A stretch of DNA of 15,631 nt, taken from positions 1 to 15,631 of the forward strand of contig JAAEQP010000242.1 in the NCBI GenBank assembly GCA_024231375.1, in the 5' to 3' direction. Position numbers and translations under genes: made by a program. Origin of the DNA: a bacterium. Lineage in GTDB: Bacteria; Hydrogenedentota; Hydrogenedentia; Hydrogenedentiales; SLHB01. The notes under the pieces were generated by a model. It was given only the letters and a program-made list of their open reading frames with translations. It was not told the origin of the DNA and made no database searches. Below, piece after piece: positions 1 to 6,856 of the stretch (within the stretch, counting starts at the first letter, position 1; every line of letters starts with the position of its first letter).

Positions 1-2273
1 CGGGCCCCATGGCGCAACACATGCTTCAGAATGTCCGCGGGTGCAGCGCCCAGGGCCATGCGGATTCCAACTTCAAAAGACCGTTGCGCGACCCAGTAGG
101 CCATGACGCCGTACGTGCCCGCGGCGGCGAGAACCAAGGCCACCCCTCCGAACACGAGGCCTAGCACCGCGGCGAATCGGGCTTCGGTGACGCTCTCGCG
201 CACGACATCGCGCATGGACGTGACCGAATCGACCCGAATTTCGGGAAAATGATTCATCGTATTCGCCACTGCGGATCGGATGCTCTCGCAGGTTCCGGGG
301 GTGAATCGTTCGATCCGGGCGACCAACGAGAAACCGAAGGGGGGCGCCTGCGTAGCAGGTAGGTAGAGGCTGGACTTGTCACTCCGGCTCAGCAGGCGGT
401 AGTTGCTCTCATACACATCTTTCACCATTCCGACGATGGTGTAGGGCGTCCTTCCGTTCATCAGTACCCGCTTTCCGACGGCATCGCCGTCGGGAAAGGC
501 TCTCCGGGCGAACCGTTCCGAACAGATGGCGACGTTCAATCCGCCTTGTCGGTCGGAAGGGCCGAACACTCTCCCGCGCACCAGAGGAATCCCCATTACG
601 TCGAAATAGGTATCGGATACGCGGCGCACGTGAGGTCGTATGGTGAGATCGGCGCCTTCGACCAGAAACCCCATACTCATGGGGCAGTCGCGGACAGGCA
701 CGGCGTGGGTGAGTGCGGCTCCGTTCACTCCCGGCAGTGCCCTGACGCGGGCGAGGGCATCTTGCTGCGCATTGAAGACCCGCGGGCGGAGCGTTTCCTC
801 GGGTTCGTCGCGCCCGTGCCGGTCCACCGCCAGCTCGTTGGTTGCGAACACGAGATCCGTGTCGAACCCGAGCCCTTGCTGCATGTGCATGAGACTGCGC
901 CCGAGCAGGGCGCCGCACCAGACGACGGCCACGGCCACGGCGATCTCGGCGACCACGAAGATCCCCAGAAGCCGGGAATGGCGCACGGACCCGCCCCCCG
1001 ACGCGCTTCCCTCGTTGAGCGCCGCCTGGAGGTTCAGGCGGCGGGTGATCGTGCGGATCGGCACGATGCCGAGCAGCAGGCCCACGGTGGTGGACAGGAC
1101 CAGGGCCGCAGCAAGCACCGTGACGTCGAGTTCGAGGACGGCCGACCGCGGCAACCGTATGGGAAGGATCGCGGTTAGGATCGGGAGGGCCTTCCAGGCC
1201 AGGAGAATGCCGAGCAGGCCCGCGGGGACGGCCAATACCACGCCTTCCACGGCCACCTGCCGAATCAGCCGGCCGGTGGTTCCGCCCAGGGCCGTTCGGA
1301 TGGCGGCTTCCCTGCGCCTGCCGAGGGATCGCGTGAGAACCAGGCTGGCGACGTTGGCCCAGGCGGCGAAGAGAATCAAGGCGGTCGCGGCGACGAGGAG
1401 CACCACGGGGCCGCGCACCTTGCGGCGGACGCGTGTGGCGGGCGACTCGACCCCGACGGTCAGTCCGTCGTCCTTGCCGATGTACTCGCGGACGATTCGC
1501 TTCCACATCTGGTTCAGTTCGCGTTCGAACTGCCGGGCGTCCACTCCGGGCTTGATTCTGGCCATGGCTATGAGGGGGTTGTGCAGCCATTCGCGCTTGT
1601 CCTGCGGAGACATCCGAACGGTGAGGTAGATGTCCGGATCGCGCCATGGAACGCCCAGGGCCTCCGCGAACATCTCGCTGGAGAGGATCTCCACGGGATA
1701 GTAGAATCCCTCCGGAAGGACGCCGACGATGGTGCATGGCGATCGGTCGAGAAGGACTTCCGCTCCCACGACGGAGGGATCGCCACCGAACCGTTGCAGC
1801 CAGAACCGATGGCTGATGACGGCAGTCGGTTCGGCGCCGTATAGGTCATCCTCGGGAAGGAAGAAACGCCCCGCCGCGGGCGCAACGCCGAGCACGCCAA
1901 ACGTTTCCGCGGTGACGCGAAGGCAGACGCAGGGCTCGTCCGCGCCCTTCCAGTCCAACCTGTACCCATCCAGTGCGAACATGGAGGCGGCGACGCCTTC
2001 GACGGCTTGGCTCTGTTTGAGCATGTGATCGATGGCAGGGGCGCTTATGGCGAGAGGCTCGCCCGGGCTCATGGGATGTTCGCCGTAGACCAGGAGCAGT
2101 CGATCCGGTTCGCGGAAGGGCAGCGGGGCCATGAGCACGCCGTTTGCGACCGCAAACGCGCACGTTACCGCACCGATTCCGATAGCCAACGCCGCGATCG
2201 CGAGCAGCGACAGCAGCGGCGCCTTCATCAGGAAACGGAACCCTGATCGAATGTCCTGTACCAATCCCTGCAT
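1..2273 (-). CDS. ADOP/MacB-type ABC transporter permease, C-terminus cut by window edge
   Basis: An uninterrupted minus-strand frame runs from an ATG at 2273 off the left edge, giving 757 residues. It begins with a membrane segment (about 19-45) inside an 'LxxLAIAALAIGIGA' context typical of ADOP permeases. A periplasmic MacB-like domain follows (about 50-280), then three membrane segments (about 288-313, 343-370, 385-408), a second half with a membrane segment near 435-458, a second periplasmic domain (about 465-695) and a final FtsX segment ending in 'EVGIRMALGAAP' (734-745). Family length is about 800, so only some 40-50 residues are missing. A strong GGGGAGGGGGAGG tract lies 4 bases upstream of the ATG. 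It lies 79 bases downstream of the kinase-like gene in the same direction and so probably belongs to the peptide cassette as an exporter or membrane partner. No ATPase gene is visible in the window; ADOP proteins are often orphan permeases. Family assignment is firm; substrate is unknown. Confidence 0.9.
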   Translation of the reverse strand, partial: MQGLVQDIRSGFRFLMKAPLLSLLAIAALAIGIGAVTCAFAVANGVLMAPLPFREPDRLLLVYGEHPMSPGEPLAISAPAIDHMLKQSQAVEGVAASMFALDGYRLDWKGADEPCVCLRVTAETFGVLGVAPAAGRFFLPEDDLYGAEPTAVISHRFWLQRFGGDPSVVGAEVLLDRSPCTIVGVLPEGFYYPVEILSSEMFAEALGVPWRDPDIYLTVRMSPQDKREWLHNPLIAMARIKPGVDARQFERELNQMWKRIVREYIGKDDGLTVGVESPATRVRRKVRGPVVLLVAATALILFAAWANVASLVLTRSLGRRREAAIRTALGGTTGRLIRQVAVEGVVLAVPAGLLGILLAWKALPILTAILPIRLPRSAVLELDVTVLAAALVLSTTVGLLLGIVPIRTITRRLNLQAALNEGSASGGGSVRHSRLLGIFVVAEIAVAVAVVWCGALLGRSLMHMQQGLGFDTDLVFATNELAVDRHGRDEPEETLRPRVFNAQQDALARVRALPGVNGAALTHAVPVRDCPMSMGFLVEGADLTIRPHVRRVSDTYFDVMGIPLVRGRVFGPSDRQGGLNVAICSERFARRAFPDGDAVGKRVLMNGRTPYTIVGMVKDVYESNYRLLSRSDKSSLYLPATQAPPFGFSLVARIERFTPGTCESIRSAVANTMNHFPEIRVDSVTSMRDVVRESVTEARFAAVLGLVFGGVALVLAAAGTYGVMAYWVAQRSFEVGIRMALGAAPADILKHVLRHGA

Positions 2274-2352
2274 TGGTCCTCCCCCTCCCCTACGCTCCCT
2301 TGTAGACGACCCTCAACCCATTGGCGACGGAGCATTCGTTCCTGCGGCGTCG

Positions 2353-3327
2353 TCAGGTCCCAACCTGCCGGACCAGGGCTTCGTCGATCAGATCCCAGAA
2401 TCGCCCGGTCAGGCTCACTCGAAGCAGGTAGCAGGGCACGCGCGCCGCGATCTCGCATGCGCTGTCGAACACGACGGTTTCGACGGCACGCCGTTCCTCG
2501 TCGTCGAGAAAGAACCACGTGCAGACCGACATCTCCATAGCCATCCGCGTTGTCCATACAGAGGCGTCTCGGGTTCCGAGCGGGATGACCTCGTCCCTGG
2601 GAGACTGCTCGAGATAGAAAACGGCGTCCAGCGGGACCGAGTGCTCGACGCTCCATGTTCCCGGCCATTCGTACTCACGGCAATTCGCCAGCGGGGGGAC
2701 GTGCAGTCCCTTGCAGGTTCCCCAACTGGGAATCGGATGTACTCGGTAATGGTCTTGATCGTTGGGAACGATCAAGACCCGGTCGTCGCATACGGGCCGC
2801 CAGGGCGGGGGCAGTCGGTTCGAGCATGTGGTCTTGCCGGTACGTGAAGGGGCGGAAAGCAAGATGCCGCGGCCTTCCCGTTCCGCCAGCGCACCGTGCA
2901 GTGCCGTTGCGCCGGCGCCGATGGCACGCCGGAACACGGGGACCAGCGCTTGCCACAGCATGAACAGCGTGTCCCTGGGCCCGTTGTCTTCTATGACAAG
3001 GATGGAATGGGAGGTTTCGGGATGATCCCAGAGCGTCCACGTCCGGAGGCGATACCTCCGCCAGTTCTTGTCATGGAAGGGGACGTGGACTTCGCTTCCG
3101 ACGGAATCGGCGAAATCGCGGGGATGGCTCTCACCGTTTGGTGGTGAGACGAGGAGCACCTTTGGTTCGCCCCGGTCCGATGGTGTTTCCAACCGCATCA
3201 TGGCCTTCAACGCATGAATTCGGCTCAACGCATCCGGCCATCCGCCAACCAATTGCCATCGCTGACCGTTGCACAGGCACAACGAACACGCCGCAGCCCG
3301 CATCGGGTCTACCCCCCAGTCTTCCAC
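2353..3327 (-). CDS. scmC: ScmC-like P-loop protein resembling HPr kinase (RiPP cassette)
   Basis: This 324-residue protein has an HPr-kinase/phosphorylase-like core. 'ALHGAL' (142-147) is followed by a Walker A loop APSRTGKTT (159-167), then 'RLPPPWRPVCDDRVLIV' with a DD pair at 181-182. This layout matches my recollection of SynChlorMet cassette protein ScmC. The GTG start at 3327 is chosen because a GGAGG (3334-3338) sits 6 bases upstream and an in-frame TAG lies just before it; ATG at residue 9 is the alternative. Relatives of HPr kinase in lasso-peptide clusters phosphorylate Ser or Thr of the peptide, so a kinase role on the Ser/Thr-rich precursor just upstream is a reasonable inference, but binding or sensing is also possible. 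The N-terminus has clustered cysteines (C14, C17, C19). It lies 274 bases downstream of the precursor gene, beyond two hairpins. The family call is fairly sure; the reaction is not known. Confidence 0.75.
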   Translation of the reverse strand: MEDWGVDPMRAAACSLCLCNGQRWQLVGGWPDALSRIHALKAMMRLETPSDRGEPKVLLVSPPNGESHPRDFADSVGSEVHVPFHDKNWRRYRLRTWTLWDHPETSHSILVIEDNGPRDTLFMLWQALVPVFRRAIGAGATALHGALAEREGRGILLSAPSRTGKTTCSNRLPPPWRPVCDDRVLIVPNDQDHYRVHPIPSWGTCKGLHVPPLANCREYEWPGTWSVEHSVPLDAVFYLEQSPRDEVIPLGTRDASVWTTRMAMEMSVCTWFFLDDEERRAVETVVFDSACEIAARVPCYLLRVSLTGRFWDLIDEALVRQVGT

Positions 3328-3333
3328 GCTTGT

Positions 3334-3338
3334 CCTCC
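3334..3338 (-). promoter_or_regulatory. Shine-Dalgarno GGAGG setting the GTG start of scmC-like gene
   Basis: GGAGG on the minus strand lies 6 bases upstream of GTG 3327. It favours this start over the in-frame ATG eight codons later, which has no comparable site. Confidence 0.7.
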
Positions 3339-3381
3339 GTACCGACGGCTATTCCGAACAGCCCGCAAGGGATTGCGACCC

Positions 3382-3406
3382 GACGAAGACGCAGAATGTC
3401 TTCGTC
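3382..3406 (-). other. Intercistronic stem-loop with perfect 9-bp stem
   Basis: GACGAAGAC and GTCTTCGTC form a perfect 9-bp inverted repeat around a 7-base loop, between the precursor gene and the scmC-like gene. No T-run follows on the transcribed strand, so it is not a canonical intrinsic terminator. It may slow decay of the upstream peptide mRNA or dampen expression of the downstream gene. Confidence 0.6.
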
Positions 3407-3455
3407 CGTGCGCCGCCTAGGACCCAACCCGTTCCTTGTCCGGTCGGGGCGACAT

Positions 3456-3485
3456 CCCCCGCGGCGACACCGCGCCGAGCGGGGG
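3456..3485 (-). other. GC-rich intercistronic stem-loop (7+4 bp stem, 2-base bulge)
   Basis: On the plus strand CCCCCGC-GGCG pairs with CGCC-GA-GCGGGGG around loop ACACCG, giving an 11-bp, entirely G/C stem interrupted by a 2-base bulge. It lies 117 bases after the stop of the peptide gene. No U-tract follows, so full termination is doubtful. Its position suggests an attenuator or 3'-end stabiliser that keeps the precursor transcript more abundant than the downstream mRNA. Confidence 0.6.
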
Positions 3486-3601
3486 CATCCTTTTCGCACC
3501 AAGACAAATGCGACGAGCAGCGCCCCCTGGCAACGCTGCCGACGCTTCCTTCACCCCGGCGTCAGTGCCGTCCGCGGGTTAGGTGTCCCGATCGCTCAGC
3601 G

Positions 3602-3796
3602 TCACTTGCCCTTCGATCTCCCGGTTGTCTGACAGTAGCCTTGGGCGACTCCGCCGCTCGTGTAGCAGTCCCCGCCGGCGGTAGTCCCACTCGACCCGCA
3701 CAGATCCTTGGCGTTCCCTCCCGAAGGAGAGCAGTCATCGGCACCTTTCACGCTGGAGGCGTCAAGCGACACAAGGGACGGTTCCTCGTACTTCAT
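3602..3796 (-). CDS. Putative RiPP precursor peptide with four Cys at 11-residue spacing
   Basis: This 64-residue peptide begins MKYEEPSLVSLDAS, a leader-like N-terminus of the 'KYExPxLxxL' kind seen in several radical-SAM-modified peptides. The rest is a Gly/Ser/Thr-rich core with cysteines at 22, 33, 44 and 55, exactly 11 apart. Each begins a repeat of form C-x2-[ST]-G-x2-[AK]-x-[GD]; the last repeat is one residue shorter and runs into the C-terminus. The Shine-Dalgarno AAAGGAG (3806-3812) is the best in the cassette, fitting high peptide output. The gene lies 81 bases after the second radical SAM gene, in the same operon, with a PqqD-like protein and two SPASM enzymes upstream. The likely role, inferred from context, is substrate of the enzymes, with cysteines as sites of thioether or related crosslinks. 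There is no recognised mature product and no obvious double-Gly or signal-peptidase cleavage site; GADD-C around 18-22 could mark the leader end. Confidence 0.75.
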   Translation of the reverse strand: MKYEEPSLVSLDASSVKGADDCSPSGGNAKDLCGSSGTTAGGDCYTSGGVAQGYCQTTGRSKGK

Positions 3797-3805
3797 AGCC
3801 TCGTT

Positions 3806-3812
3806 CTCCTTT
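3806..3812 (-). promoter_or_regulatory. Strong Shine-Dalgarno (AAAGGAG) of precursor peptide gene
   Basis: AAAGGAG is 9 bases upstream of ATG 3796. It confirms that this short frame is translated and suggests efficient initiation relative to the coupled enzyme genes. Confidence 0.7.
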
Positions 3813-3877
3813 CCTCGATGGCATTGGAGCCGGTTGGAGAGATGAGCGAACGCACTTGGCCCGCTTCTCCCTCGCTG

Positions 3878-5017
3878 CTAGTCGTACACACAAGCCTCTT
3901 GCGAGACGTTGGTCAGACTTGGTACGTGGCGACTGCTGGGGAACTCGCCTTCGTCGAACGCGGCTTTGCAGAACCAGAAGGGCGCCCACAGGTTCCCGGT
4001 TGAGAACCAGTTCTGTGCGATGCAGTACCCCAGGCAGTGGCGCTTCATCACACAATCCGAACAGATCCCTTCAAGCCTCTCAGGAAGCCCTTCGCGCAGG
4101 TCGTTCAAGAGGGGCGTGTTCTCCCACACGTCCTTCAGCGGCTCCCGCGCTGCGTTCCCGAAGACGAGTCCTGACCTGACTTGGCCGATCCCGCATAGCG
4201 CGTAGGACCCATCGCCCAACACTCCGATGATGTGTTTGATGTTGCAGCCCTTCCCGTTCCTTTCCCTCTGGACCAACCGCATCGAACGGAATACCGACGG
4301 ATAGCTGTAGAACAACCTCATCCCACAGGATTCGGCCAACTCTTCCTCGACGTAGTGGCCAAACTCGATCAACTCGCAAACCGAGGGACTCTTCCCTCCC
4401 TTCCAGATGGAGTTTCCCCTTCCGGAGGGTTGAGCGATGTTGAACTTCACCGACTCGGCCCCAACGGACTTAGCCAGTTCGACAAGATCCTCGACCTCGC
4501 CGCGATTGTGAGAGAACAGCGTCATGATGAGTTGGGGATCCAGGCCCGCATCGACCAGATTGCGCACGCCTTGAAGAGCGGCTTCGAAACAGCCGGGCAC
4601 GCCACGCACTGTTTCGTGCGTTTCGGCGTTGGCGCCGTCGAGACTCACGGCTACGCTTGGCGCCACACACGCTGCTATGGCTTCAGCGCGACCCGGAGTG
4701 CACAAGACGCCGTTGGTCTCCACCGTGAGGCCGATGCCGGTCCCTCCCAGCCACTCGAGTATGGCGTCGATGTCCGGGGCAAGCAGCGGCTCGCCTCCGG
4801 TCAGTTTAAGCCTCCCAAGACCAAGCGGCCGCGCCTGGTCAACGATGGACTTGAACAGATCGAAACTGAGCGCAGGATGCTTGGTTCCGTCTGCATCATG
4901 GGGAGGAGCGATCCAACAATGGCGGCAACGGAGATTGCATCCTGCCGTGAGATAGAAGTAGATGGACTGGAGAGGCCAGTCCGGTGCCGTCGATTGTTGT
5001 TCTTTGTCTCCGTTCAT
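3878..5017 (-). CDS. scmF: Radical SAM/SPASM peptide maturase, ScmF-like
   Basis: This 379-residue radical SAM enzyme has the canonical cluster C27-x3-C31-x2-C34 in 'TAGCNLRCRHCW', GGEP at 74-77, and 'SLDG' at 125-128. The C-terminal SPASM domain has all seven cysteines expected for two auxiliary [4Fe-4S] clusters: C258, C275 (in GDGSYALC), then C319-x2-C322-x5-C328-x3-C332 and C350. Such PqqE/AnSME-type enzymes carry out radical modification of peptides or proteins in the cytoplasm. The 'PLQSIYFYLTAGCNLRCRHCWIAP' opening resembles ScmF as I recall it. Its ATG overlaps the TGA of the upstream radical SAM gene (ATGA), so translation is coupled. The probable substrate is the Cys-repeat peptide encoded 81 bases downstream (inference). 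The class is certain; the ScmF name rests on memory and context. Confidence 0.88.
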   Translation of the reverse strand: MNGDKEQQSTAPDWPLQSIYFYLTAGCNLRCRHCWIAPPHDADGTKHPALSFDLFKSIVDQARPLGLGRLKLTGGEPLLAPDIDAILEWLGGTGIGLTVETNGVLCTPGRAEAIAACVAPSVAVSLDGANAETHETVRGVPGCFEAALQGVRNLVDAGLDPQLIMTLFSHNRGEVEDLVELAKSVGAESVKFNIAQPSGRGNSIWKGGKSPSVCELIEFGHYVEEELAESCGMRLFYSYPSVFRSMRLVQRERNGKGCNIKHIIGVLGDGSYALCGIGQVRSGLVFGNAAREPLKDVWENTPLLNDLREGLPERLEGICSDCVMKRHCLGYCIAQNWFSTGNLWAPFWFCKAAFDEGEFPSSRHVPSLTNVSQEACVYD

Positions 5018-6189
5018 CTGGTCTTCCCAGCCAGGGCCGCTTCCGTCCCGGCTTCCACTTCAAATGGAGGCGGATCCCACAGTTCCTCGGGGGGAAGCTG
5101 TCCGCCGGCTTCGAGGAATCTGCGCAGACAGTCCTCGGGACTCGATTCGTGATCGTGTCCGGTAATGGTATAGGCGCTGGCAGGACAGCCTCCAGCGCAG
5201 TACTCCGTATAAGGGCAGCCAGCGCAGGAACTGACCTCACGGAGCGGAAGCTGATTCCTGAAGCGCAGTCGCCACAGCTCTGGATGCTCTTGCCAGACCC
5301 TTTCCAGCGAATCCTTGTTGGCCCACCCCACCACGATGTGAGGCATCTGACCACATGGCACCAGCGCACCGTCCGATCGAACGTCCAGCCGCTTCCAGAC
5401 ACCGCCGCAACTCGTCAACGAGCCTCGACGAGGCAGCCCGTCGAGGCCGGCGCGCCGGGCCTGCTCCATGAGTATCCAGTCGCGGACGGAAGAGAGGGGC
5501 CCAGCTTGAGCGCCTACCCGTCCCTCGTATTTCCTTTCCAGACGCAGGATCGTCTCCATCGCCAATCCGTATTCCTCAACTGTCAACTGAACGTCATGCG
5601 GCTTCTCGCGGCACTTGCCGAAATGGCTCGCGGAGTTGGTCGAGAAGTGAGACAGCCCCATGTCCTCGAGTAGGAATCGCGCCGCTTCCTCTAGACGATG
5701 GACATTGCCTCGGTGTATCGTGAGACGAACGGCAACCGGAACCTCATGTCTTCTGAGACACTCAAGACCCCGAACCGCAAGGTGGAAGGTGCCGTCGCCG
5801 CGCATGGATTCGTGTTCTTCGGGACGATCGCCGTCAATGGACACCTGCACCGATTCGCAACGACCGGTCGACTTCAGGAAGGCGGCCATCTCATCGGTGA
5901 TCAAGGTACCATTGGACAGGATGAAGTATCGCATACGATTCTTGACGATGCCGTCGATGAGCTCGGGAAGATCTTCACGCACAAAGGGCTCGCTCCCTTC
6001 GATACACACGCGCATCACCGAGCAGCGATTTAGTTCTTCGAAGAACTTCAGCCACTCCTCCGTGCTGAGTTCCTCCTGCACGTCACCCGCGCTCGTGAAG
6101 AAGGAGCAGTATGTGCACCGCAGGTTGCAGCGGCTGGAAATGGCAAGATTCATACTCTCCGGCGTCTTCATGAGCCCAGCGATGGTCAC
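5014..6189 (-). CDS. scmE: Radical SAM/SPASM peptide maturase, ScmE-like
   Basis: From the GTG at 6189 the protein has 391 residues. The radical SAM cluster is C21-x3-C25-x2-C28 (SSRCNLRCTYC). The 'FTSAGDV' and 'EEWLKFFEELNRCSVM' segments that follow match my memory of ScmE. The usual GGEP is GSEP (65-68), an unusual change at the SAM amino-binding motif. The SPASM domain is complete: C261, C279, C322-x2-C325-x5-C331-x3-C335, C354. The frame stays open upstream to 6423 but that part is antiframe Arg-rich sequence over the PqqD-like gene. The GTG at 6189 overlaps the TGA of that gene (GTGA) and has GGAGG (6197-6201) 7 bases upstream, better than the ATG six codons in. It probably acts on the precursor peptide together with the second SPASM enzyme. 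Confidence 0.88.
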   Translation of the reverse strand: MTIAGLMKTPESMNLAISSRCNLRCTYCSFFTSAGDVQEELSTEEWLKFFEELNRCSVMRVCIEGSEPFVREDLPELIDGIVKNRMRYFILSNGTLITDEMAAFLKSTGRCESVQVSIDGDRPEEHESMRGDGTFHLAVRGLECLRRHEVPVAVRLTIHRGNVHRLEEAARFLLEDMGLSHFSTNSASHFGKCREKPHDVQLTVEEYGLAMETILRLERKYEGRVGAQAGPLSSVRDWILMEQARRAGLDGLPRRGSLTSCGGVWKRLDVRSDGALVPCGQMPHIVVGWANKDSLERVWQEHPELWRLRFRNQLPLREVSSCAGCPYTEYCAGGCPASAYTITGHDHESSPEDCLRRFLEAGGQLPPEELWDPPPFEVEAGTEAALAGKTR

Positions 6190-6488
6190 GACACGCCCTC
6201 CGCGACGGGCGCACCCGCCGTGACAAGCCCTTGAGACGCCGCTTCTTCCACGAACTTGCCCACGTGATCCGCCGCATCGCCAGGGACTTCTTCGAAGGTC
6301 TCGGCGAGTTCGGCAGCAATATCTCCCACAGTGTGGTCGCCGTCGAGACGCTGCCAAACGAAGACGCCGACAGGATTTAGGCCGTACGTGTCTCCCGTGT
6401 CGGGATGGAACAGGAGCCCCCACTCATCGAATTCTTCACGAAGGACCACGACAGGGTCCGCCACAGGTTTGCCGTCATCTTGCTGCAT
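6186..6488 (-). CDS. scmD: PqqD-like peptide chaperone / leader-binding protein, ScmD-like
   Basis: This 100-residue protein carries the PqqD/RRE signature: 'WGLLFHPDTGDTYGLNPVG' followed by 'VFVWQRLDGDHTVGDIAAEL', then two predicted helices. PqqD-family proteins bind the leader of a ribosomal peptide and present it to the radical SAM partner. It is the first gene of the cassette, 47 bases after the predicted transcription start, and its TGA overlaps the GTG of the ScmE-like gene. A GGGGGG tract 7 bases upstream of ATG 6488 serves as ribosome binding site. The length is close to free-standing PqqD (about 90). The family is well supported; ScmD identity comes from context with two SPASM enzymes and an HPr-kinase-like protein. 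Confidence 0.85.
   Translation of the reverse strand: MQQDDGKPVADPVVVLREEFDEWGLLFHPDTGDTYGLNPVGVFVWQRLDGDHTVGDIAAELAETFEEVPGDAADHVGKFVEEAASQGLVTAGAPVAEGVS
6197..6201 (-). promoter_or_regulatory. Shine-Dalgarno GGAGG setting the GTG start of scmE-like gene
   Basis: GGAGG inside the end of the PqqD-like gene is 7 bases upstream of GTG 6189. It decides the start within a frame that stays open much further upstream, and implies translational coupling. Confidence 0.7.
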
Positions 6489-6541
6489 TCAGAAGCCCCC
6501 CAATAGGCCGCATCGAGATGTCAACTGTTTACCCTCTGTCT

Positions 6542-6570
6542 AGTATAGTACTTTTCCCCTCAGTATGCAA
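6542..6570 (-). promoter_or_regulatory. Sigma70-type promoter of the peptide cassette
   Basis: On the minus strand TTGCAT (6565-6570) and TATACT (6542-6547) are separated by 17 bases. Transcription would start near 6535, leaving about 47 bases before scmD. The -10 box matches 5 of 6 consensus positions and the -35 box 3 of 6, with ideal spacing. Confidence 0.6.
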
Positions 6571-6779
6571 GCCCATTTTCCGACACTTCCACTTGCTCGG
6601 GGTTCTCGGCTTGAAAGCACACTGTGAAGCGGTTGCACTCGAAACCCTAGTGTGCGGCAGATTTCGGCGTCGGGGGCCAAGCGGGCGGGTTCGTAATCGA
6701 TCCGCAACACGGACTGGCGGGGACCCAAGCGCCCGGACTTCGTGCATATAGCCAACACCGTGGTGACGCGGGCGTGAAG

Positions 6780-6809
6780 TTGCGTCCGATCATGGGCTTA
6801 CGCTATACT
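6780..6809 (+). promoter_or_regulatory. Promoter of the yicC-gmk-rpoZ-coaBC operon
   Basis: TTGCGT (6780-6785) and TATACT (6804-6809) with an 18-base spacer lie about 47 bases upstream of yicC. The -10 box is identical to that of the divergent cassette promoter. Confidence 0.5.
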
Positions 6810-6856
6810 ATTGTGTCGGTTCTTGCGTGAAATCGTTGCGAAGCTGAGGAGATATC

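Larger units (their letters stand above)
6489..6856. other. Divergent intergenic region between peptide cassette and yicC operon
   Basis: This 368-base region separates two oppositely transcribed operons. It holds one promoter facing each way, at its two ends. The middle (6571-6779) has no convincing gene: the short frames there lack a ribosome site and recognisable domains. The only structure seen is a 7-bp inverted repeat, GCACACT (6617-6623) and AGTGTGC (6649-6655), which could be an operator or chance. Confidence 0.6.

Noticed and set aside
409..1737. 442-residue minus-strand open frame
   Set aside because: It is Arg/Pro/Gly-rich shadow sequence in a different frame of the ADOP permease, whose frame has clear FtsX/MacB sequence throughout.
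3131..3502. 123-residue minus-strand frame covering the gap before scmC
   Set aside because: It overlaps the N-terminal half of the scmC-like gene in another frame, is Arg-rich, and has no ribosome site; the gap is better explained by hairpins.
6190..6423. N-terminal extension of the ScmE-like protein
   Set aside because: These 78 residues are out-of-frame reading of the PqqD-like gene; the GTG at 6189 has a good ribosome site and lies just before the radical SAM domain.
6529..6758. Short frames of 72-77 residues on both strands in the divergent region
   Set aside because: They overlap the cassette promoter, lack ribosome sites and have no domain-like sequence.
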